Shown here: positions 57,310-64,000 of the stretch, piece by piece
How positions within the stretch are numbered: the stretch's first letter is position 1
How the letters are laid out: the number at the start of each line of letters is the position of its first letter
Source of the DNA: Aquila chrysaetos chrysaetos
Lineage: Eukaryota; Chordata; Aves; Accipitriformes; Accipitridae
DNA length: 64,000 bases
Assembly: GCF_900496995.4 (NCBI RefSeq)
Contig: NC_044018.1
Coordinates: forward strand, 27,992,858 to 28,056,857
Direction of reading: 5' to 3'
The notes under the pieces: model-generated
Told to the model about the DNA's origin: nothing
The model's database searches: none
Seen by the model: only the letters and a program-made list of their open reading frames with translations
Made by a program: the position numbers and the translations under genes

Positions 57310-58678
57310 TCACAGCTCAGGCACGGCATCGGTGGCGTCAGCCTGTCCCGGTGGGGCGGGCAGGCGGAGCTCGGCGTCATGGCGGCTGAGGGCGAAGAGG
57401 CGGCCGACGGCCAGCAGTGCCAGCAGTGCGACGGCCGCGCAGACACCGAACATGCTCCTGGTGCCCGTCTGACGGTCGCTGTCATGGAGAACCAGTAAAC
57501 CCAGACAGGCCAGTAAGTTCAGGGGGAGGCGAAACCAGTTCATCACCCCCAGGCGATCCTTCTCTGGCACCACTTTCCGTCGGAGGAAACCCATGGCTGG
57601 GAAGTAGAGCCCACAGGAGAGTTCGATGAGAAGGAAGGCGAGGAAGGACTCAGCGGGGCTCTCCTGGCCGGGGCTGGTGGAGAAGGTGAGCATGAAGAGG
57701 GAGAAGAAGACCAGGAGGACGGCGAGGGAGAGGAGGTGGACAGGCTGGAGGTGGTACCTCTTGGAGACGGCCAGGTGGTAAAGCGAGGAGCCCAGAGTGC
57801 TGGCGGCCATGAAGCCGGAGAATACGATGCCCAAGGGAGCACCGTGGGGATCCAGGACGGGGGTCCAGAGGAAGATGAAGATGTAGATGACACTTTCAAA
57901 CAGAGCCTGGATGGTGCCCAGGAGAAGGACGCGCCGGTCAGAGAGGAGGCACTTCAAACCGTCGCTGCAGGTTTTGGAGAAAGCTCGTTTCTTCCCATAG
58001 TTTTCATCCCAATTTTTCACGGCAAAGACCCCCGACAACACCAGGAGGGGGATGGAGACCATGAACGGAGCCACTGGGCCCAACCCTAACCACTCAGCAA
58101 AGAAATCGGCCACCCCTCCAGCCCCCACAGCGATGATGTTGTTCCAAAAAGCTGCCCGGGAGAAGGTGACAGCGATCCACTCGGTCGGAAAATCGTACCG
58201 CTCCACATGCTCATGGACGTACCATGCCTCGAAGGCGGAGAAGAGCAATGCCGTGGACAACCCCCCTAAAACCCTCCCCACCGCCAGCACCAAATAATCC
58301 CGGGAGAGTTTGACCAAACAACAAATCGAATAGGTCAAGGAGAAAAGGACGCAGGATTTCTTCCGACCCAATCGATCTACTAAGGAAGAGGAAACCAACC
58401 CAAAGAGAACACTGGAGGCGAAGCCGCAGACGTAGAGGATGGCGATCTGTCCCTCCAGGAAGCGATAGTGCTGGTAGAGTTTGTAGAGGTAGGGTCCCTG
58501 CAGCCAGTCAGCGGCCAGTGCCGGCAGGTATACACGGTAGTAGCCGCGTTGGAAGCGGCGGAAGGCCGGGTTGGCATGGTGGGGGGCGGCGGGGGGGGCG
58601 GGAGCGGCAGGTGGCCAGCTCCAGCGCCAGGCAGGCAGCCAGGAGGAGGGCACAGGCGGAGTAGGAAGCGAGGAGCAT
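57310..58678 (-). CDS. MFSD5: MFSD5, molybdate-anion transporter of the major facilitator superfamily
   Basis: A single coding exon. The chosen start, ATG at 58678, gives MLLASYSACALLLAACLALE, matching the first membrane helix of vertebrate MFSD5; the alternative ATG at 58695 gives an unrelated leader. The two frames meet in the G/C runs at 58580-58598. The span is 1369 bases, one over a multiple of three, so one surplus base there explains the break and gives about 455 residues against 450 in human. Downstream the match is near-continuous: LAADWLQGPYLYKLYQHY, the MFS loop motif SSLVDRLGRKKSCVLF, ALLFSAFEAWYVHEHVERYD, CLLSDRRVLLLGTIQALFES, FLWTPVLDPHGAPLGIVFS, LTFSTSPGQESPAESFLAF, and the end RHDAELRLP…VPEL. 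About twelve hydrophobic helices are visible. It transports molybdate in human cells. The gene neighbours ESPL1 in human, consistent with 35.3-36.0 kb here. Confidence 0.95.
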
Positions 58679-58730
58679 GGTGCCGGGGAGATCATCGGGA
58701 TTGCCGGGCCTGGGGGGAGCTGCAGAGGTC

Positions 58731-59551
58731 CTGCACAGGGAGAGGAATGGGGGACAGTGGGTCTGCGGGTGGGTGGTGGCTCCTAGGGGAAGGTCCCCCC
58801 CAATTAGCCCCCTAGCTCACCCCAAAAGGCACCTCTGGCTTAATCAGCCTCCCCAACACCCCCTCCCCCATCACCCTCCTGCCCCAGGCATCCCTCTCCC
58901 CATTGTGCAGCTCCCCCCAACTGCCTCAGGGCCCCCAGATCACCCCCCCAGCACCTATACATCCCCCCTGGTCCTGCCCCATACATCCCCATAGCACAGC
59001 CCCCACAACCCCCCACCCCATAGGGCTCCACAGGCCCTCTCCTATCAGCCCCACAGCTCCAGACCCACAGGGCCCCTCTTGGACACCCCACAGCCCTGGG
59101 CCCCCCGGCCCGACATGCCCCCCCAGAGCCCCCCCACACCCCCCAAATGCCCCTTATAAGTCCCCATACGGCCCTCATACGCCCTGTAGACCTCCATAGC
59201 CCTCCCCGACCCCACACACACCCACAGACCCTACAGCACCGCCCCCCCCGGCCCCATATGGTCTCCATAGGCCCCACAGCCGCCCCCGCCCCATACAGGA
59301 CCCATAGGCCTCACACACACCCCCGGCCCCATACGGGACCCACAGGCCGACAGCCTCCCCCGGTCCCATATGGGACCCACAGGCCCCACGGCCGCCCCAC
59401 GGCCCCACACGGGACCCACGGCCCCCCCCCGGCCCCATACGAGACCCATAGGCCCCACATACCCCCCCCGGCCCCACACGGTCCCCACAGCCCCCCCCCA
59501 ACCTGCTCCTCAGCTGGGGCAGCGGCCGCGCGCGACAGCGCCTCAACTCAC
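58731..59551 (-). repeat. MFSD5 intron 1, filled by a CCCCATA/CAGGCC minisatellite
   Basis: The predicted intron is 821 bases: donor CGG|GTGAGT at 59551 and acceptor CTCTCCCTGTGCAG at 58731. From about 58900 to 59510 it consists of irregular units built from GGCCCCATACGGGACCCACA and variants. Low-complexity frames open on both strands come from this repeat. Confidence 0.75.
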
Positions 59552-59622
59552 CCGCTTCCGCCAGGCGCCGGCCGCTGCCGCCGCGGGCGCCGCCATCTTG
59601 GCCTGCGTCACGTGACGCAGGC
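59552..59622 (-). promoter_or_regulatory. MFSD5: MFSD5 promoter and first exon: CLEAR palindrome, YY1/TISU, uORF start
   Basis: A perfect 22-base palindrome (59601-59622) centres on GTCACGTGAC, the TFEB/TFE3 CLEAR-box sequence. Immediately downstream on the minus strand, CCAAGATGGCGGC (around 59596) fits both the YY1 site and the TISU start element. Its ATG opens 15 codons (MAAPAAAAAGAWRKR), ending exactly at CGG|GTGAGT (59552). Spliced to 58730 the frame runs 12 more codons to a TGA 13 bases before the main ATG, so exon 1 codes for a 27-codon upstream ORF. Exon and splice positions are predicted, not observed. Confidence 0.65.
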
Positions 59623-59689
59623 CCTCGCTCCCCCGCGCTGAACTTGCCCCTTCCTGTCACCTTCGCCCCCCGACGGGGGGGCGGAGGGG

Positions 59690-60300
59690 GGCTATGGGGT
59701 GTCTTTAGGGCGGCTGTGGGGCCGCGCTGCCTATAGGGCCCTCCATGGGGAGTCTATGGAGCAGTGGGGCCTACGGGTCCCCTCACAGGGGCTGTCTCTG
59801 AGGTGGCTATGGGACAGTGGTGCTTATAGGGCCCTCCGAGAGGTGTCTGTGGGGTGCCTATGGGGTGGGGGTGTCTACAGGGCCTCTCCAAGGGGTGCTG
59901 TCAGGTATCTATAGCATGTCCACGGGGTAGTGGTATCTATGAGGGCTCGCACAGGTTCCCTATGGGGTGTTTTTAGGGTATGCGTGTAGCTGCTGTGACT
60001 ATAGGGCCCTGCTGGTGGTGTCTGTTGGTTGCTATAGGATGCTTATGGGGCAGTGGTCACTGTGTGTTTGTAGGCTGCCGGTGGGGCAGCAGTGGCTATA
60101 TGGTTTTGTATGGGGTTTTTGTGGGGTATTTAGGGTGTCTGTGGGGCAGAAGTGGCTATAGGGGCCCTTGTGGCTTGTGTGGGGTTGTCTATAGGGTGTA
60201 TAGGGGGTGGCAGTGCCTATAGGACCTGTCACAGGGCATCTGTGGGGTGCCTATGGGCCAGTGGTGCCTATAGGGACCTGTATGGGGTGTCTATGGGGTG
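59690..60300. repeat. TATGGGG/CTATAGGG minisatellite upstream of MFSD5
   Basis: Irregular units built from GGGGTGTCTATGGGG, CTATAGGGCC and GGGGCAGTGG. G-rich on the plus strand, the opposite skew to the intron-1 repeat on the other side of the promoter. Confidence 0.75.
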
Positions 60301-61330
60301 CCTATAGAACCACAGAATTGTTTAGGTTGGAAAAGACCTTTAAGATCATCACGTCCAACTGTTAACCCAACACTGCTGAGTCCACCACTGAACCATGTCC
60401 CTAAACATCATGTCTGCACATCTTGTAAATCCCTCCAGGGACTGTGACTCCACCATGTCCCTGGGCAGCCTGTTCCAGTGCTTGACAACCCTTTCGGTGA
60501 AGAAATTTTTCCTCATATCCAACCTAAAGTTCCCCTGGTGCAACTTGGGGTCGTTTCCTCTCGTCCTATTGCTTGTTACTCGGGAGAAGAGACCAACCCC
60601 CACCTCACTACAACCTCCTTTCAGGTAGTTGTAGAGAGCGATGAGGTCTCCCCTCAGCCTCCTTTTCTCCAGGCTAAACAATCCCTGTTCCCTCAGCCGC
60701 TCCTCACAGGACTGGTGCTCTAGACCTGTCACCAGCTTCTTTAGACATGCTCCAGCTCCTCAGTGATTTTCTTGTAGTGACGGACCCAACACCGGACACA
60801 GTGTTCGAGGTGCCAGGTACAGGAGGGCGATCCCTTCGCTAGTCCCGCTGGCCGCACCATTTCTGACACAAGCCAGGATGCTGCTGGCCACCTTGGCCAC
60901 CCGGGCAAGCGGCCGGCTCATCTTCAGCCGGCTGTCGACCAACACCCCCGGCTCCTTCCCTGCCGGGCAGCTTTCCAGCCGCTCCTCCCAGTGCGCGGGG
61001 CTGTTGTGACCCAGGTGCAGGTCCCGGCCCTCAGCCCTGCCGAACCTCGCACCGCTGGCCTCGGTCTGTCGACCCAGCCTGCCCAGATCCCGCTGTGGAG
61101 CCTTCCAGCCCTCTGGCAGATCAACGCTCCCGCCCGGCCCGGTGTCGGCGGCAAACTGAGGGTGCACGGATCCCCTCCAGATCGTTGATAATGATATTAA
61201 ACAGAACCGGCCCCAGTACGGGCCCTGGGGAACACCGCTCATCACCGGCCGCCAGCGGGATCGAACTCCCTTCACTGCCGCTCTGGGACCGGCCAGCCCG
61301 CCAGACGTCGACCCAGACTTCGGAGCCGCT
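60300..61330 (-). mobile_element. CR1 LINE, reverse transcriptase to 3' end
   Basis: The plus strand opens with the reverse complement of a CR1 3' UTR (AGAATTGTTTAGGTTGGAAA). Minus-strand frames give [60 protein letters not shown] and, further upstream, VMSGVPQGPYWGRF. Several stops and frameshifts. This is the longest CR1 copy in the window. Confidence 0.9.
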
Positions 61331-61440
61331 CGGCAACCTTCGGAGCCGCTCGGCGGCACCCGGCAGCGTTCGTTTCCGCTCGGCGCCGCTAGGTAGCGCC
61401 CGATCGCACTCGGCGCCGCTCGGCCCATCGTAGAGGCCGG

Positions 61441-61540
61441 CTGCAGGGCAAGGCAGGGCAAGGCAGGGCAAGGCAGGGCAAGGCAGGGCAAGGCAGGGCA
61501 AGGCAGGGCAAGGCAGGGCAAGGCAGGGCAAGGCAGGGCA
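61441..61540. repeat. 10-base tandem repeat GGGCAAGGCA, about ten units
   Basis: Near-perfect decamer array. It keeps both strands open in some frames, which inflates frames in this area. Confidence 0.95.
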
Positions 61541-61830
61541 GTGACGGTCGCGGCAATGCACGGCATGGATGCACAGGGCTGTGCAGCACGGCTTGGCCCA
61601 GCATGGCACGGCCCAGTGCAGCATCTGGCTGCGGCACATGGCCCGGCACAGCCATGCACAGATGCATTGAGTGCCCTGGTACAGCCATGCATGGCATGGC
61701 ATGGCACAGCTGTGCATGGCTGCGTTGCATGCCCTGGTACAGCCATGCACAGCACGGCTCCTTGCAGCCCTGCGCGGCTGCATTGCACGCCCTGGCACGG
61801 CACGGCCTCACCCAGCAAACACCGGTGCCC
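61541..61830. repeat. imperfect GGCACGGC/GCATGGCA repeat
   Basis: Short overlapping words GCATGGCA, GGCACGGC, CAGCCATGCA and GTGCAT follow directly from the decamer array. No stable unit length. Confidence 0.6.
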
Positions 61831-61904
61831 TGTGAAGTGCCCTCCTGCGTGGGTCCAGCGCAGCTCATGTGAGGCCAGGCTGCCGGCGGCAGTGCTGAGC
61901 TGCT

Positions 61905-62450
61905 GCGCTTGCATGGGATTAGCTGGGGGGGGGTCACAGGGGACAGCCCCCCCGCACACGCTTGCACACCAGCACGTGAGGGCAAACCCACATGGCACCA
62001 GATTCTGCTCTGTGCCCCCCCCCGTGCACACTGCTGTCCCCGTGCAACAGCCCCACTGCACATGCAGCACGCCCCCCCCATGCCACGGCAGCCCCAGACT
62101 GCAGCATGGCACCCAGGGTCCCACGCAAATAGCCCCCCCGTTGTGCAAACACCCCCCATTCCTGTGCCAATACCCCCCCATACCCCACGCATGGTGCAAC
62201 TGCCCCAACCCCCGTGCAAGTGCCCCAACCCCTGTGCACCAGCCCTGGTCCTTCTGCAATTGCCCCCCGTGCAAACCCCCCCTCCCCCTTGCACAACCCA
62301 GGGCTGGGGGCAGGGGGCAGCCCTGCCCATGCTCAGTTTCCCCACGTTGTGGGGGGGGGGGGGGCACCCCCATACTCACCGCAGCTGCTGGGTGCCTGCC
62401 CGAGGGGGTCACAGGGTGGGGAGGGGGGGGGGGACGCCGGGCACCCCTTC
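61905..62450. other. C-rich low-complexity stretch
   Basis: Runs of C8-C12 on the plus strand with GTGCAAC words (for example 62010-62340), then G runs of 8-12 at 62350 and 62423. No gene features. Confidence 0.5.
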
Positions 62451-62455
62451 ACTTG

Positions 62456-62870
62456 ATGCTCAGCCGGGGGCGGCAGGCAGGGCAGCGAGGGGGGGCGCAG
62501 GCAGGGGTGTAGGAAGGGGGGCACCTGGGGGGGCAGCACCGGGAGGGGGGACAGCACGGGGGGAGAGGGGAGCAGCAGGGTGGGGGGCAGCAGGGTGGGG
62601 GGCGACAGGCTGGGAGGTGACACTGGGGGCAGCAGGGAGGGGGGCAGCAGAGGGGGTGACACTGAGAGTGACAGGGTGGGGGGTGACAGGGTGGGGGGTG
62701 ACACTGCGGGCAGGCGGGGGGGGGGAAGGAGGGGGGGGTGGCACGGGGAGTGACAGGGTGGGGGGCAGCAGGGGGGGTGACAGGCAAGGGGGCAGCAGAG
62801 GGGGCAGCAGGCAGGGGGGCAGCAGGGGGGGTGACACTGGGGGGGGGCAGGCAGGGGGGCAGCAGCAGGC
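62456..62870. repeat. GGGGGGCAGCAGGG / GGGGGGTGACAG minisatellite
   Basis: Dozens of G4-G9 runs separated by CAGCAG, TGACAC or TGACAG on the plus strand. Units of about 13-16 bases combine into larger ones. High G-quadruplex potential. Minus-strand frames rich in Pro and Cys across it are a product of the repeat. Confidence 0.85.
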
Positions 62871-63600
62871 CATGGGGAGCCCCCCGCGGCGGCGGGGCCG
62901 GGGTCCCGGCCAGCCCAGCCCCATGGCGGTGCCGCCCCCGGCCCCCCCCCGCCCGCCCGCCCGGCGGATTTACGGCCCAAAGCCGCTGAGCGGGGGCGGG
63001 CAGCGCACGTGGCAGCACCCATGGGTGCGGGGGCTGGGGCCGCCCTGCTGCCCCCTGCACCCCCCCCGCGGTGTGACCGGCCCCACGCGCGACACCCCGC
63101 GGGGCGGGGCGGGGTGGGGCGGGGCTGGGCGGGGCGTCCCGGGGTCTTGTGCTGCCCCCTGGCGGGGACCGGGAGCGCTGCGGCGTGTCCGGCCCCGCGA
63201 CACGGGGGGACACGAGGGGACACGGGGGGACAGGCAGAGCGATGGGAGGGACATGGGGACGTGCGAGGGACACGTGGGGCTGCCGTGGACGTGGGAGAAC
63301 ACGGGGGGACACCGGGAGGTGGCACGGGGCGGGGGGGACGTGGGGGCCGTGGGGGAGCCCAGGCCATGGGGGACGTGGGTGGGGGGACAAAGTGGGGTGG
63401 CCTGAAGGCCATGGGGTGACAGCTGGGGGGACACAGGGTGCCCTGGGGGTGGCACCGGGCTCTGCCACCCCTTGGGAGCGTGTGTGTGCGTGTGTGCATG
63501 TCACACTGGGTGCAGCACACGTGTGCCAGTGTGTCACCACCCCGTAGTGTCCCAGCGGCTGCGTGTGTGTGCAGGGTTGACACGTGTGCCACCCTCAGTG
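62870..63600. other. GC-rich CpG-dense region, no gene identified
   Basis: It includes a CpG-dense piece at 62880-63180 that could be a promoter, then GGGGACACG-type repeats (63200-63430) and a (GT)n-like stretch at 63478-63500. Nothing recognisable is encoded. Confidence 0.45.
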
Positions 63601-63609
63601 TGCAAATGT

Positions 63610-63906
63610 GTCGGCCAGGGCCTGGCATGTGTGTGCAAGTGCGTCACCCAGGACATGCCGTGCAGGTATAAGCGTGTCACCTGGGACATGCCATACACAC
63701 GCAAGCGTGTCACCCAGGACATGCCATGTGTGTGCAAGCATGTCACTTAGGACATGCCACGCACATGCAAGTGTGTCACCCAGAATATGCCATGCGTGTG
63801 CAAAAGTGTCACCCAGGACGTGCCATGCAGGCATAAACATGTCACTCAGGACATGCCACGTGTGTGCAAGCATGTCACCCAGGACATGCCACGCTCATGC
63901 ACGGGC
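63610..63906. repeat. 33-base VNTR, nine units
   Basis: Units of exactly 33 bases start with GTCACCCAGGACATGCC or a variant at 63610, 63643, 63676 and so on to 63874. Because 33 is a multiple of three the plus strand stays open (11 residues per unit, for example VTQDMPCVCKH), as does the complement. Confidence 0.9.
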
Positions 63907-64000
63907 ACCATCCCAGCCCCCACAGCCACGCGTGTCCCCATCCCCTTGAGGAGGTGGCAAAGCCGTGTCCTCGCTCTGCTGTGCCGTGTCCTCGCTGGTG

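Noticed and set aside
56428..57498. Overlapping 217-234-codon frames in the TGCA-rich repeats
   Set aside because: They follow the repeat period and extend antisense into MFSD5.
60760..62412. A 550-codon minus-strand open frame
   Set aside because: It runs from CR1 reverse-transcriptase remnants through the GGGCAAGGCA decamer array and C-rich DNA; both strands are open and no single domain spans it.
61909..63405. A 498-codon plus-strand open frame and a 431-codon minus-strand frame over 62333-63628
   Set aside because: Both are products of the G-rich minisatellite: Gly/Arg-rich on one strand and Pro/Cys-rich on the other.

Overview
The window is vertebrate, and almost certainly avian, nuclear DNA. 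CR1 LINE fragments are the dominant repeat: reverse-transcriptase pieces on the minus strand near 15.1-15.6, 22.1-22.7, 55.2-56.2 and 60.3-61.3 kb, and an ORF1 esterase piece at 36.4-37.5 kb. There are short solo retroviral LTRs, split genes with GT-AG (and one GC-AG) introns, and GC-rich minisatellites of the kind common on bird microchromosomes. The LTR at 38.0 kb resembles an ERVL-type LTR I associate with Neoaves. Three N gaps (100, 100 and 500 bases) show this is a draft assembly, so every junction and single-base lesion below needs read support.

Layout. 1-7.6 kb is AT-rich with a few orphan minus-strand exon candidates, one of them a transmembrane C-terminal exon. 7.7-8.8 kb holds three plus-strand exons of a RAP1GDS1 (SmgGDS) relative, with an in-frame stop. 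A block of about 5.9 kb (8.66-14.58 kb) recurs almost unchanged at 22.74-28.68 kb. Each copy carries the last RAP1GDS1 exon, an unrecognised plus-strand gene (here gene X: CRE/TATA promoter, coiled coil, C-terminal membrane anchor) and an unrecognised convergent minus-strand coiled-coil gene (gene Y). Copy 1 reads open; copy 2 has coding lesions in both genes.

Between the two copies, 15.7-21.7 kb is a smaller tandem amplification. It contains three partial copies of FBXO24-like 5' exons (minus strand), three 405-bp elements of identical length (element R), and one RIMBP3-like first coding segment (plus strand) that runs into a gap. An LTR and a CR1 fragment separate this array from copy 2. 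FBXO24 and RIMBP3 are testis-biased in mammals and the gene X promoter looks like a spermatid CRE/TATA promoter, so the amplified interval has a germline flavour; that is inference.

29.1-32.5 kb holds three consecutive DPH7 exons on the minus strand, the middle one with a stop, and the gene is cut off at the duplication edge. A CpG-rich island follows (32.8-34.5 kb). 35.3-36.0 kb has three separase (ESPL1) exons on the minus strand. 38.5-55 kb is AT-rich and I recognise no gene there. At 57.1-59.6 kb is the one essentially complete gene, MFSD5 (minus strand), with its promoter, first exon, intron, single coding exon and polyadenylation signals; a one-base surplus in a G/C run breaks its N-terminus. 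ESPL1 and MFSD5 are neighbours on human 12q13, so their co-occurrence supports real synteny there. From 59.7 kb to the end are minisatellites and a CR1 copy.

Most of the gene fragments come from places unlinked in human (4q, 7q, 9q, 12q, 22q). The left half is therefore either a rearranged or amplified region or partly a chimeric assembly. I found no bacterial, CRISPR, tRNA or rRNA features.
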